From Rathayibacter rathayi (GTDB taxonomy: Bacteria; Actinomycetota; Actinomycetes; Actinomycetales; Microbacteriaceae): a stretch of 64,000 nt of DNA. Of the stretch, positions 26,545-34,848 are shown in pieces (position 1 is the first letter of the stretch; every line of letters begins with the position of its first letter). Under the pieces are notes generated by a model. The model did not search any database. It saw only the letters and a program-made list of their open reading frames with translations, and was not told where the DNA came from. The stretch lies in assembly GCF_004011095.1 (NCBI RefSeq), contig NZ_CP028129.1, forward strand, positions 2,480,001-2,544,000, read 5' to 3'. Position numbers and translations under genes: made by a program.

Positions 26545-26760
26545 TTGATCTCCTCAAGATATCCAAGCTCGACGAGCCGTTCCAGGCCACCTGGGAAATA
26601 ACACTGCTTGCCGGCGCCTTGTACCCCACAGAGCGTCTTCGGTCCGCTTCCGCTCCGCCTCTGCGTTCACATCATCGACATACCCCGCGAAGAGAGCCTC
26701 CCACCCCGTCGACGCGACCCTACCCCAATGCGCTTGTCGAACCAGCCAGCGAAACCACGA
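26541..26760 (-). pseudogene. Remnant of a second LXG-type toxin (middle piece plus C-terminal tail)
   Basis: On the reverse strand 26640-26720 reads VASTGWEALFAGYVDDVNAE and EAERKRTEDA, matching VASDGWQAVFSGYVDDVEAD of the intact toxin at 28322-30370. A shift of frame then leads into GAGKQCYFPGGLERLVELGY and LEEIK before a TGA at 26543-26541. So a paralogous toxin has lost its N-terminus and the part between its middle and its tip. The tail and its partner gene remain. This is typical of toxin-tip replacement by recombination. Confidence 0.7.
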
Positions 26761-26764
26761 GGCT

Positions 26765-27229
26765 TTAGCGTTGGTCGACCCAGCGCGTCAAGATCGCAGA
26801 GAAGAACTCATCGAAAGTGTCGAACATCTCCATCTCTTCGGCAGAGGGCTTGTCGAGTATTAGGTACTTCTCGCGCTCGATCTCGTAGACGAACCAGTCG
26901 ATATTCCCGTCCCCGAGAAAGGTGTAGCGGCGCTGCTCTTCGACCTCATGCCAGATTATGTTGCTGGCGATGATCGCATTGTTCGTAGAGACCTCCAATG
27001 GGTTTATGTGGTCACTCAACTCCGCGTCGACCTGATAAAAGACGTTACCGTCGTGCTCCAACCCGTTTTGAATCTTCCAGACTTCGGCGAAGTCAGCCGG
27101 AATGAAAAGACCGCAGACAGACGCCGCAAATCTCACGAACTCTCCGACATTTCGAGCAGGTTCCGGGTTTGAGCGACCTCGACTGATTCTGTCCCGAGCC
27201 AAAACCAGAAGTGCCTCTTGCCATATCAT
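26765..27229 (-). CDS. SUKH (SMI1/KNR4)-like immunity candidate
   Basis: A 154-residue protein. GLFIPADFAEVWKIQNGLEH with following NVFY, YTFLGDGNIDWFVYEIEREK and the acidic tail MEMFDTFDEFFSAIL fit the SUKH/YrhA-like immunity superfamily, which protects against nuclease toxins. The ATG at 27229 is preferred to 27319 because GGAGGTTAGCG precedes it. It lies within the toxin cassette, upstream of the toxin-tail remnant. It may be an accumulated immunity gene against other strains. Confidence 0.6.
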   Translation of the reverse strand: MIWQEALLVLARDRISRGRSNPEPARNVGEFVRFAASVCGLFIPADFAEVWKIQNGLEHDGNVFYQVDAELSDHINPLEVSTNNAIIASNIIWHEVEEQRRYTFLGDGNIDWFVYEIEREKYLILDKPSAEEMEMFDTFDEFFSAILTRWVDQR

Positions 27230-27373
27230 CGCTAACCTCCCGTGTACACTTGGATCGTACCCGGGGCCCGCCGGCTCATGCGTGCCGCAGACGCATCCGA
27301 TCGACTCTGTCCGCAGCATTACTCGACCGGACGAAGGGCGGTGTCGGCCGAGCGAGTGGGAGACAGACGAAGG

Positions 27374-27745
27374 TCAGCGTCGGTGTCCTGGCGGGACGTA
27401 CATCCTCTCGGGTGTCAGTTCTCGACCGGTCGGCGTGTCGACGATGCGTGTGCCGTGCTCGTCGATGACGATCTGCAGATCGCTTCCCACCGGGAGATCG
27501 TAGATACCGATCAGCGCGGGCTCGATCTCGCACGCATCGTTGAAATCGGTGATGCGCCAGTTGTCCGAGTCGGCGAGGTACTCGCTGCTGTCCGCCGCGC
27601 TCATAATCCGCCAGCCATTGTCGACCGGTGCGTTCGACCTCTCCCGCAGCATCCACCGCACCGGAGCGCGACCCTCCCACGCGTTCACCGTCATCAGACA
27701 TGCCCCCGCCTGAGGAATAATCTCCATACCCTGCTCCCGTCTCAT
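27374..27745 (-). CDS. DUF2185/Imm33-like immunity candidate
   Basis: A 123-residue protein with GWRIMSAADSSEYLADSDNW followed by RITDFNDACEIEPALI and YDLPVGSDL, the pattern of the DUF2185 (immunity protein Imm33-like) domain. The ATG at 27745 overlaps the ankyrin-gene stop (ATGA). An inner ATG (MEIIPQ) with GGGAG upstream is an alternative start. It is part of the immunity array downstream of the GH-E toxin. Confidence 0.6.
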   Translation of the reverse strand: MRREQGMEIIPQAGACLMTVNAWEGRAPVRWMLRERSNAPVDNGWRIMSAADSSEYLADSDNWRITDFNDACEIEPALIGIYDLPVGSDLQIVIDEHGTRIVDTPTGRELTPERMYVPPGHRR

Positions 27746-28308
27746 GAGATCACGTCGATATCTTGCCCGGACGCCGCAGCATACGCACGAACCTCATCAC
27801 GCATGAAACCAAACATGTTCTCCGCAAGATACTGCCCCACGCTGGCCTGACGACGCCGATCGACATGCGCTGTCAAGTCGGGTCGAGAGTGCGCCGTGAC
27901 CGCAGCAAACGCGGCCCGCAAATATTCGCGGCTGGCCGAAATATCCGTGACAAGCATCGTCAGTGGAAGGCCGAACCTGGGTGAGCGCAGGTTGATGTCC
28001 GCCCCGCCGTCCAACAACCGTGCGATCAGCGCCGCTTCCGCTTCAGGGTCACGATCCCGCGCGCGACCCCACAACGCATGCAACACATTGATACGATCAC
28101 CGCTCGTGCTCACCAGACTCGGATCCGCGCCATCATCGAGCAGACGATTCGCGATCGCCAACCGCGCCCGAGGATCCTTATTCAGCATCGCGTCGCCGAG
28201 GAGCTCATCTACGTCAGCAGTTGCGTCGAACGGTATGGTAGCGGGGTCGTAGACGGCACAAAACTCTTCATATGTTCCATATTTAGTAGTGTGCAGCAGC
28301 GAAGCCAT
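27742..28308 (-). CDS. Ankyrin-repeat protein, probable cognate immunity of the GH-E toxin
   Basis: A 188-residue protein with ankyrin-type repeats: ARLAIANRLLDDGADPSLVS, NVLHALWGRARD and ALIARLLDGGADINLRSPRF. The ATG at 28308 lies 13 nt after the toxin stop, with AGGATG in between. Ankyrin proteins are a known class of immunity proteins for polymorphic toxins. Position makes it the first candidate to neutralise the GH-E nuclease. It lacks a signal peptide, so it is cytosolic. Confidence 0.75.
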   Translation of the reverse strand: MASLLHTTKYGTYEEFCAVYDPATIPFDATADVDELLGDAMLNKDPRARLAIANRLLDDGADPSLVSTSGDRINVLHALWGRARDRDPEAEAALIARLLDGGADINLRSPRFGLPLTMLVTDISASREYLRAAFAAVTAHSRPDLTAHVDRRRQASVGQYLAENMFGFMRDEVRAYAAASGQDIDVIS

Positions 28309-28321
28309 CTAATCATCCTAT

Positions 28322-30370
28322 CTAATTTAATTGTTCGTCGATATGCGACCGGTTTCTGCCCGGATCTTCAACTTGATACTTTTCCGCGTTATGATATTCG
28401 TCCAAGAATTCTTCCTTCGTAATCTTGTGGCTGAGGTACTGGTTTCGAAGTTTGGAATATTCAGCCCGGGGGATGTGTCCCATGTCCCAGAGGCCAGCGC
28501 GGGGTTCTCCGGGTCGCCACTCGATGAGTTTCCAGTCGCCTGACTTGTTCTTGACCCAGAGCTGATCCGGACCCGGAAGACTCGGCGGAGACCCCAGACG
28601 GCCGGCCTCAATGTCGGCCAATTGTTTATCCCGGGTAGCATTCCACACCTCTTCGACTTGTCCGGGCACGTAATCAGGGCGACTATTCGCGTAGGGAAGA
28701 CGAACCCCGTCAGAATCGTACCCGAAAGAGTTCGGTTCACCACGCTTCGGCAACCAACCAGTCCGATACTGCTTCACGGGACCCGGAACGTCATTACCGC
28801 CCGGCTGGTCGACAGAATACGACTTCACGGTCGACCCGTCAATCGGGTCTAATGGTCGTATTGTGGGCGTGAATTCGTCGCTGACTGTCACCCCTCCCGC
28901 GCCGAGATGGTTCTTCAGCCAGTCCAGTGCGCTGGTGGCATCACTCGCGGTGGCGATCGTGACGGGGTTCCCGAAACCGAGGTCGTCGGCCTTTGTGGTC
29001 AGACGCCCGAGGTCGTCGGACTTCGTGATGAGGCCTCCGAGGTCGTCGGCTTTGGTGAGCAGGTTGTCGAGTGTGGTGGCCTTCGTCAGCGCGCCGAGTG
29101 GGAGAAGGTTCCCGGCGATCTGGCCGAGGACGAACGCGTCTCCTGAGGCGGCTTTCCCGGCGATAGTGGTCAGCTGGTTCCACAACTGGGAGAACGCGTC
29201 GCCGTTGGTCGCGAGGGTGAACACACCGGTCACCGTGTCGTGCATGTTCAGCTGCAGCGCTCCGCTGACCTGGTCTCCCAACCCAGACCCGGCACCGGCG
29301 AGAAACTGCAAGTCTTGATCGCCGGACGCGATCGCGGGTTGCGCGAGGGTGACGTCATACCACTGGCCGATGCCCTGGCTGGCCATCCCGACCAGGTTCA
29401 AGCCCTCGCCCGTGGACGCGATGGTGGCGTGATCAATCGCACTGTTCACACCCCCGGCGATCAGCGACCCGCCCAGCCCAGCCAACGCGAGACTCACGCC
29501 CGCGCTGAACGGCGTCCCCACCACACCCACCGCGACAACGACCGCGCCCGCGACGATCTGCAACCCATCCCACAGCAGACCCGACACGGCGTCTTCCTTG
29601 CGCTGGCGTTCCGCGTCCGCCTCAACGTCATCGACGTACCCGGAGAACACGGCCTGCCACCCGTCGGAGGCGACCTCCCGGTTCTGCTGGCAATACTCCA
29701 GCATCCCGCCGGTCAGCTCCCCCAACGTCCGCAACGTCAGAGTGAAGCTCCCCGGCAGATACGAGCGTCCCTGCCCGACCGTGAGACTCCCCAGGTTCGC
29801 GACCACCCGGTTCACCTCCGCCACCAGGTTCTTCACCTGAGTGAACCCCGGATCGGTGGCTTCATACGCGGCCCACGTCTCCTGCTGAGTTTTCGCGATC
29901 GACCGCATCCGCTCGAAACCCTCAGCAGCGGCATCGGCCGCGCCAGCGCCAGCGCCGTCCAGCGACACCAGATGCGACGCGCTAGCAGCAATCGACCGCA
30001 AGTCGGCCGCGAACCCCCGCAACCGCCCGATACCGGTATCAAGCTGGGTGAGGTGCGCGTCGTACTCATCGTTCACGAGCCGGAAATTCCCGTCCGCGTC
30101 CACCTGGGAATACCCGCTCCAATACACGCCAATCGCGGTCTGGAACGTGGATAGGCACACCAGCAGCGACTGCACGATCGGGACATGCACTTCCCGAATA
30201 TACGCGCGCATCGCATCCGCACCCTGACCACTAATAGTCCCCGATTCGGCCAGATTCACGAGCCCCTGCAAGAGCGCATCAAGCGCCTCCCCCCGCTCCG
30301 CGAGACTCTTCTGCAACCCCGGAGACGACGCCTGCCACGAATCCGCAGAAAACTCCACCACGCTGCTCAC
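28322..30370 (-). CDS. LXG-domain polymorphic toxin with GH-E (HNH/ENDO VII) nuclease tip
   Basis: A 682-residue predicted type VII secretion effector. The N-terminal 230 residues are helical and LXG-like (SADSWQASSPGLQKSLAERG, then YWSGYSQVD). The middle (about 270-330) is hydrophobic, Gly/Ala rich. Three 10-residue repeats of the LTKADDLG type lie near 439-466. The C-terminus has the GH-E nuclease signature LWDMGHIPRAEYSKLRNQYL, KITKEEFLDEYHN and PGRNRSH, as in B. subtilis YobL-type toxins. It starts at a GTG (30370) overlapping the upstream stop (GTGA). Predicted to be exported by an ESX system with the nearby WXG100-like proteins and to cut nucleic acid in rivals. Confidence 0.88.
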   Translation of the reverse strand: MSSVVEFSADSWQASSPGLQKSLAERGEALDALLQGLVNLAESGTISGQGADAMRAYIREVHVPIVQSLLVCLSTFQTAIGVYWSGYSQVDADGNFRLVNDEYDAHLTQLDTGIGRLRGFAADLRSIAASASHLVSLDGAGAGAADAAAEGFERMRSIAKTQQETWAAYEATDPGFTQVKNLVAEVNRVVANLGSLTVGQGRSYLPGSFTLTLRTLGELTGGMLEYCQQNREVASDGWQAVFSGYVDDVEADAERQRKEDAVSGLLWDGLQIVAGAVVVAVGVVGTPFSAGVSLALAGLGGSLIAGGVNSAIDHATIASTGEGLNLVGMASQGIGQWYDVTLAQPAIASGDQDLQFLAGAGSGLGDQVSGALQLNMHDTVTGVFTLATNGDAFSQLWNQLTTIAGKAASGDAFVLGQIAGNLLPLGALTKATTLDNLLTKADDLGGLITKSDDLGRLTTKADDLGFGNPVTIATASDATSALDWLKNHLGAGGVTVSDEFTPTIRPLDPIDGSTVKSYSVDQPGGNDVPGPVKQYRTGWLPKRGEPNSFGYDSDGVRLPYANSRPDYVPGQVEEVWNATRDKQLADIEAGRLGSPPSLPGPDQLWVKNKSGDWKLIEWRPGEPRAGLWDMGHIPRAEYSKLRNQYLSHKITKEEFLDEYHNAEKYQVEDPGRNRSHIDEQLN

Positions 30371-30642
30371 TGCGACACCTCACACACCTGCGCATCCTGC
30401 ACTTCAATACTCACTCCGAGCTGGTCGAACTCGACCGTGTCCTTTCCCGCCGCCGCACCATACGACGCGACCAGGGCGGACAGGCCCGCAGAGATCTCGG
30501 ACACAACCGTGACCCCCGGAACATTCAAGTCACCACCCCAATCCCCTCCACCGCCCGCCTCCGCCACACAGGACGTCAGAGTAGACACCGACCGGGTCTC
30601 CTCATGGAAACCGTCACGAACGCCTCGCGTATCTGCACCCAT
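30367..30642 (-). CDS. Unknown small protein of the type VII toxin cassette
   Basis: A 91-residue protein with a central AGGGGDWGGDLNVPG segment and VVSEISAGLSALVASYGAAA, ending QDAQVCEVSQ. It overlaps the toxin start by 4 nt (GTGA), so it is coupled. The ATG at 30642 has GAGGGGG about 9 nt upstream. By position it resembles the small LXG-associated helper proteins that pair with toxins for export, but it has no WXG motif I can see. Family not recognised. Confidence 0.55.
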   Translation of the reverse strand: MGADTRGVRDGFHEETRSVSTLTSCVAEAGGGGDWGGDLNVPGVTVVSEISAGLSALVASYGAAAGKDTVEFDQLGVSIEVQDAQVCEVSQ

Positions 30643-30669
30643 GATCTCTTACCCCCTCTTACGTCTCGT

Positions 30670-30987
30670 TCAGGTCAGGGCTATCGCGACAGCCTGCGCG
30701 GAAAGGATCGGATGCTCGAGCGGGTTGATCGAGAACGCGAGCGCGCGCTGCTTGCTCTTGCAGTCACTGATGGCCTGTCCGATCTGGTCGCTGATTCGCG
30801 CGTGATCCGACCTAGCCGCGTCAAGAGCATCCGTGAAACTGGTGCGACTCTGCCCCGCCCACAGCGCCCCGCCCGCATCCTTATAGTCATCGACCCGGAA
30901 CTCCTCCGCCTCACCACGCACCGTGTCCAGCTGCGCGATAATGTCGTCGAGTTCCTGCACCTGAGCCAACGCCTGTTCCTCATTCAT
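30670..30987 (-). CDS. WXG100-like helper (YwqH/DUF5082-like)
   Basis: A 105-residue all-helical protein (MNEEQALAQVQELDDIIAQL...) with a central LWAGQSRTSF turn, which is WxG-like, and the C-terminal KSKQRALAFSINPLEHPIL typical of small YwqH/DUF5082-like proteins encoded before LXG toxins. The ATG at 30987 overlaps the DUF4176 gene end by 8 nt; the longer start at 31026 is less likely. It probably acts as export partner of the toxin. Confidence 0.6.
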   Translation of the reverse strand: MNEEQALAQVQELDDIIAQLDTVRGEAEEFRVDDYKDAGGALWAGQSRTSFTDALDAARSDHARISDQIGQAISDCKSKQRALAFSINPLEHPILSAQAVAIALT

Positions 30988-31393
30988 CGTCGACTCCGAG
31001 GTCGCGAACACCAGCGAAGAGGTCATCGGCCGCGACCCGCGCGGGCGCGACCAACGCAGGAACAGTCGCAGGAGCAGCCGCCGGCGGACGATGTTCCTGC
31101 TGGAACCGGAGGTAAGCGTTGTTCAGGATCTCGCGCACGAGTTCGTCATCAACGTCGCGATAGCCCTCATACACCACCTTCACAGCGTCGTCGCCACTGA
31201 AATAGACGATATTCGCGTCAATCATGCCCTCCGGAAACAGGAACGCGCCATAGTCGAAGAACTGATCCTTCACAACCGACCCTCGACTGACGATCAGTAA
31301 CTTCTTCACCGAACCGTTCAGAATCACCACACTTCCCAACGGCAAGAACGTGCGGCTCCCCAAGGACCCAGAGTCAGTCTGAAGGTCGGTCAT
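30980..31393 (-). CDS. DUF4176 domain protein
   Basis: A 137-residue protein with LPLGSVVILNGSVKKLLIVS, then FDYGAFLFPEGMIDANIVYF and VYEGYRDVDDELV, which is the DUF4176 signature found in type VII secretion toxin loci. A C-terminal Ala/Pro-rich linker follows. The ATG at 31393 is preceded by AAGGAAG. Its precise role is unknown; it is a marker of LXG/WXG cassettes. Confidence 0.75.
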   Translation of the reverse strand: MTDLQTDSGSLGSRTFLPLGSVVILNGSVKKLLIVSRGSVVKDQFFDYGAFLFPEGMIDANIVYFSGDDAVKVVYEGYRDVDDELVREILNNAYLRFQQEHRPPAAAPATVPALVAPARVAADDLFAGVRDLGVDDE

Positions 31394-31417
31394 GGTCGTC
31401 TTCCTTTGCGTCGTAGC

Positions 31418-31955
31418 TCACTGAATGGGTCTGTGGCGGTCTTCGCTCTCTCGAGCGGCGCTCCCGCGCCCTCGGCCGCCCGCTTTGTCCTCGCCCGCAC
31501 CCCCACCGCCACTAGCACCGTCGGCGCCGCCACCGCAGCCCGCGGTGGTAAACGTCACGGGAGACGCTTCGCTCTCCTCGTGCGTCGCCTTGAACGCGTC
31601 CCGCGGCGAGTAGCGCCAGGGTGTTGGCGACCGTCAGCCGGTCAGCCGTCGCCTTTTGCTTCTCCTGCGCCCTCGCAGAGACATTCACGGGGAACAGGTC
31701 GCGACGAATCGCGAAGTTTCCCGTAGAATCGGCGCCCACCGACTCGTCAACGAGAACATTCGTGTCAAGGTCCAGCCGCCCCTCACCGTCGTCATCGGTG
31801 ACGAATGCGAAGGCCGGTGCGCTTATCGTCACCGCGACAGTAAGCGCACCTGGACACAACCCTCGAACAAGGCGAGATCGCCGTGCCGAGTCTTCTGCTC
31901 CCGGGAAGCTGCTAGAAGCCGAAGCTCTGCGCATCCTGCGCGTCACGCTCAGCAA
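31418..31955 (-). pseudogene. Frameshifted secreted protein of the WXG100 cassette
   Basis: The first part reads a basic start RRSRLVRG and a hydrophobic stretch LCPGALTVAVTISAPAFAF (signal peptide), then TDDDGEGRLDLDTNVLVDES, and AIRRDLFPVNVSARAQEKQK. After about 31620 that frame becomes Arg-rich and stops at 31512. Another frame continues sensibly as DAFKATHEESEASPVTFTTA then GCGGGADGASGGGGAGEDKA, ending at a TGA (31420-31418) 24 nt before the DUF4176 ATG. One indel between about 31610 and 31650 explains this. The gene overlaps the WXG100 end by some 20-40 nt. It may have been an EssA-like or other secreted accessory protein. Confidence 0.6.
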
Positions 31956-32202
31956 TGGTGTCCGCGTACTTGTTCAACTGCTCGTTGATGTTCACCAGCA
32001 GATCCTCGAACTTCTTCACGCTCTCCGACAGCTGGTTGTACTGCACGAGATACGCCTGGAACGCCTGACCCCTCCACTGCTCAGCAATAGTCGAGTTCAT
32101 CTGGCTCACCTTCTGAATAGCCTGCTCGATCTCTTCCTTCGAGCGAGTGTAAACCTGAGCCTGCTGCTTCAGTTCTTCCGGCGTAACACTAATCTGAGCC
32201 AT
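31912..32202 (-). CDS. WXG100-family (ESAT-6-like) secreted protein
   Basis: A 96-residue two-helix protein: helix 1 ISVTPEELKQQAQVYTRSKE, the WxG turn EQWRGQAFQAYLVQY, and helix 2 SVKKFEDLLVNINEQLNKYA. This is a canonical WXG100 protein, a substrate and cofactor of ESX/type VII secretion. The ATG at 32202 has AAGGGA about 9 nt upstream. It is the first gene of the cassette. No EccC/EssC or membrane component is in the window. Confidence 0.9.
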   Translation of the reverse strand: MAQISVTPEELKQQAQVYTRSKEEIEQAIQKVSQMNSTIAEQWRGQAFQAYLVQYNQLSESVKKFEDLLVNINEQLNKYADTIAERDAQDAQSFGF

Positions 32203-32274
32203 GAAACGTTCCCTTCTTGATCCTGCGCGACAGCCTAGTCTGCCGTCAGCACGGCATCAGGAACCCGGGAGTTA

Positions 32275-32700
32275 CTATCGTCGCAAAGGCGCAAAGTAGG
32301 ACGCCGTTGGCGCAGACCAATTAGGACTTAGTGTCTCGAAAAACTCGATGGCGACTGGAATGAAGAGGAGGCCTATGCAAAGTACCGTTGCACGCTCAAC
32401 GAAGATTCCTCTGACCCAGGCATGTGTGGCACTCAACCTAAATTCTACACAAGCCCAGACCATCGTCACATTAGCGATGACGTCAAGCAACCCGATACCA
32501 ACCGCGAGAAGCAGAGTTCGACCTCGAAGAGGGGACGCTTGACGCGTGAGCAGTGCGGCAAGTACAACAATGGCCGAGGCAACCACGCGTGCGGCGAAAA
32601 GCAGCCAAATTCCCGCGCTCGCATCGATCTGATGAGTGAAAATGAAGCTCAACGCAAAACATGTTCTCGCGCAGCGGTGATTCTCATCAGGTGCTGACAC
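32275..32700 (-). pseudogene. Decayed EamA/DMT-family transporter fragment
   Basis: The frame contains HQIDASAGIWLLFAARVVAS and GRTLLLAVGIGLLDVIANVT followed by MVWACVEF, recognisable as the middle of an EamA drug/metabolite transporter. It then breaks off into unrelated sequence, and the N-terminal half is missing. Directly beyond, about 32700-32900, the reverse strand holds another short orphan coding piece (GLWWHPDALGIETADGFDGA, then MVVPRAACTTPLGRGLD) that I cannot place. The 32203-32944 stretch is therefore gene debris at the island border. Confidence 0.55.
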
Positions 32701-32944
32701 GAGGACGGTGATGTCGGGCATTGATGGCGAAGGTTTGGATGAAGGACATCTCTCGCGAGTTCGCCAGACGATCGAGGCCCCTGCCGAGCGGCGTAGTGCA
32801 AGCGGCGCGCGGGACGACCATCGCCCCGTCGAAACCGTCCGCGGTCTCGATGCCGAGGGCATCGGGATGCCACCAGAGCCCGCGGCCGCTGCCGCATGAT
32901 CGACATCTTCTTTCTCGAGGTATCCGCCACGCCGGAGCAGGGCC

Positions 32945-33955
32945 TTACGTCAGTGCAGCCGGAGGCGCGAGCGAGCCGCCCGCGCGCCAGGGGCCGCCGA
33001 TGCGCTCCTGGAGGAGCGGCGCGTCGGGGTCCGCCAGGCGGGCGAGCAGCGCCTCCACCCCGCGGCGGCCAAGCTCGCGGCCGGGCGCGACGAGCAGATC
33101 GAGGGCCGGGTCGGCGAGGTCGGCGACGTCGGGGTCCGATGCGAGCAGCACGATCGAGAGGTCCACGGGGACGCGCAGTCCACGGTGTCGCAGCTCGTGC
33201 GCGAAGCCGACAGCGGCGCCTCCGTTCACGATCACGGCGGCGGTCGCGGCGGCAGGATCGAACGAACGGGCCAGCGCGCGGCCGCCGGCAGGCGACTCCT
33301 CGCAGCGCAGCAGCACGCCCTCGAGTCCGCGCGCCGCGCAGGCCAGCGAGAACGCCTCCTGCGTCCGCACATACGGCCCGAAGCCGGTCACGTCGCGGTC
33401 CGGACCGAGCACCAGCGCCACCCGCGCGTGCCCCAGACCGGCGAGCCGGCCGAGCGCCTCCGCGACCATCCCCTCGAAGTCGATGTCGACCCAGTCGAGG
33501 GCCGACGGATCGCGGGTGCGCCCGATCAGGGCGAAGGGCGTCCCGGAGTCGCGCAGGACCGGGACTCGCTCGTCCTCGCTGGTGACCTGCATCAACACCA
33601 CGCCGTCGATCAGCCCGTCGGCGCGCAGGTCGGCCAGGCGCTCGGATCCGCCGACCGTCGGCCAGAGGACGATCGAGTGGTCCTGCTCCGCCGCAGCCTC
33701 GGCGGCCCCGAGCAGGAACGAGGTGGCGGTGGTGAGCGGGCGGCTCGACACCAGCGGATAGACCACCGCGACGATCCCGGAGCGGCGGCGTGCGAGGGCG
33801 CGGGCCAGGGCGTGCGGACGGAAGCCGAGCTCGCGCATGGCCGCCTGCACCCGCTCGCGGGTCTCGGGCGAGACAGGCTTGGTGTCGTTCACGACGAACG
33901 AGACCGTCGCGATCGAGACGCCTGCCAGGCGCGCGACGTCCCTCATCGTGGCCAC
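32945..33955 (-). CDS. LacI-family regulator, second ThuA/Gfo-Idh module
   Basis: A 336-residue repressor. HTH MRDVARLAGVSIATVSFVVN begins at residue 4, and the effector domain has IDGVVLMQVTSEDERVPVLR, LGHARVALVLGPDRD and LSIVLLASDPDVADLADPAL. GTG at 33955 with GGAGG 4 nt upstream is chosen; ATG 33946 is an alternative. It is divergent from a ThuA and a Gfo/Idh gene with an operator-like palindrome between. Confidence 0.9.
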   Translation of the reverse strand: MATMRDVARLAGVSIATVSFVVNDTKPVSPETRERVQAAMRELGFRPHALARALARRRSGIVAVVYPLVSSRPLTTATSFLLGAAEAAAEQDHSIVLWPTVGGSERLADLRADGLIDGVVLMQVTSEDERVPVLRDSGTPFALIGRTRDPSALDWVDIDFEGMVAEALGRLAGLGHARVALVLGPDRDVTGFGPYVRTQEAFSLACAARGLEGVLLRCEESPAGGRALARSFDPAAATAAVIVNGGAAVGFAHELRHRGLRVPVDLSIVLLASDPDVADLADPALDLLVAPGRELGRRGVEALLARLADPDAPLLQERIGGPWRAGGSLAPPAALT

Positions 33956-34031
33956 CGCGCCTCCTCCGCTCGCGCGGCCCGGCCGTGGTTGACGCGGGGC
34001 GAACGCCTCCCGCATCCTAGGAGACGCAGCC

Positions 34032-34047
34032 GGTAAAGCGGTTAACC
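34032..34047. promoter_or_regulatory. LacI-type operator candidate
   Basis: GGTAAAGCGGTTAACC is a near-palindrome (6 of 8 positions) with a central GC step. It lies 22 nt before the ThuA start and is shared by the divergent LacI gene. Probably the site of its repressor. Confidence 0.5.
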
Positions 34048-34068
34048 CACCGTCGAAGAAGGAGCACC

Positions 34069-34848
34069 GTGACCACACCCTCCTCCCCCGTCAGCGTCCT
34101 CGTCTGGGGCGAGAACCGCCACGAGCAGATCGAGGAGAAGGTCCGCGCGATCTATCCCGACGGAATGCACAGCACCATCGCCGAGGGCATCCGCGAGAAC
34201 CTCGGCGAGCGCGCATCCGTCTCGACCACCACACTCGACGAGCCCGAGCACGGACTCACCGAGGACGTCCTCGCCGCCACCGACGTCCTCGTCTGGTGGG
34301 GCCACCTGGCGCACGGCGACGTCTCGGACGAGATCGTCGCCCGCGTGCGGCGCCACGTTCTCTCGGGCATGGGTCTCGTGGTCCTGCACTCCGGACACTG
34401 GTCGAAGATCTTCGGCACGCTGATGGGTACCACCTGCACGCTGCGCTGGCGCTCGGAGCAGGACCGCGAGCTGGTCTGGACCGTCGACCCCACGCACCCC
34501 ATCGCGCAGGGGATCCCGCATCCGTTCGTGATCCCGCAGCAGGAGATGTATGGCGAGTTCTTCGACGTGCCGGCGCCCGACGAGCTGGTGTTCCTCTCGA
34601 CCTTCACGGGCGGCGAGGTCTTCCGCTCCGGGATGACCTGGAAGCGCGGCCGCGGGCGCATCTTCTTCTTCTCCCCCGGCGACCAGGACTACCCCGTCTA
34701 CCACCAGGCCCAGGTGCGCCGCGTGATCGCGAACGGCGTCGAGTGGGTGCGCTCCTCGCGCCCCGAGCGCCGCCTCCCGGTGTTGCAGCGGTACGAGACC
34801 GAGGACTTCTCCAACGGCCAGGACTACGAGGGGGCGCTGGTTCGATGA
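34069..34848 (+). CDS. ThuA-like domain protein, second copy
   Basis: A 259-residue ThuA-family protein. Seen: [80 protein letters not shown] and [20 protein letters not shown]. It starts at a GTG (34069) with GAAGGAG upstream. Its TGA overlaps the ATG of the oxidoreductase (ATGA). It is only distantly similar to the copy at 15574-16290, so the two modules probably handle different sugars. Confidence 0.88.
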   Translation: MTTPSSPVSVLVWGENRHEQIEEKVRAIYPDGMHSTIAEGIRENLGERASVSTTTLDEPEHGLTEDVLAATDVLVWWGHLAHGDVSDEIVARVRRHVLSGMGLVVLHSGHWSKIFGTLMGTTCTLRWRSEQDRELVWTVDPTHPIAQGIPHPFVIPQQEMYGEFFDVPAPDELVFLSTFTGGEVFRSGMTWKRGRGRIFFFSPGDQDYPVYHQAQVRRVIANGVEWVRSSRPERRLPVLQRYETEDFSNGQDYEGALVR

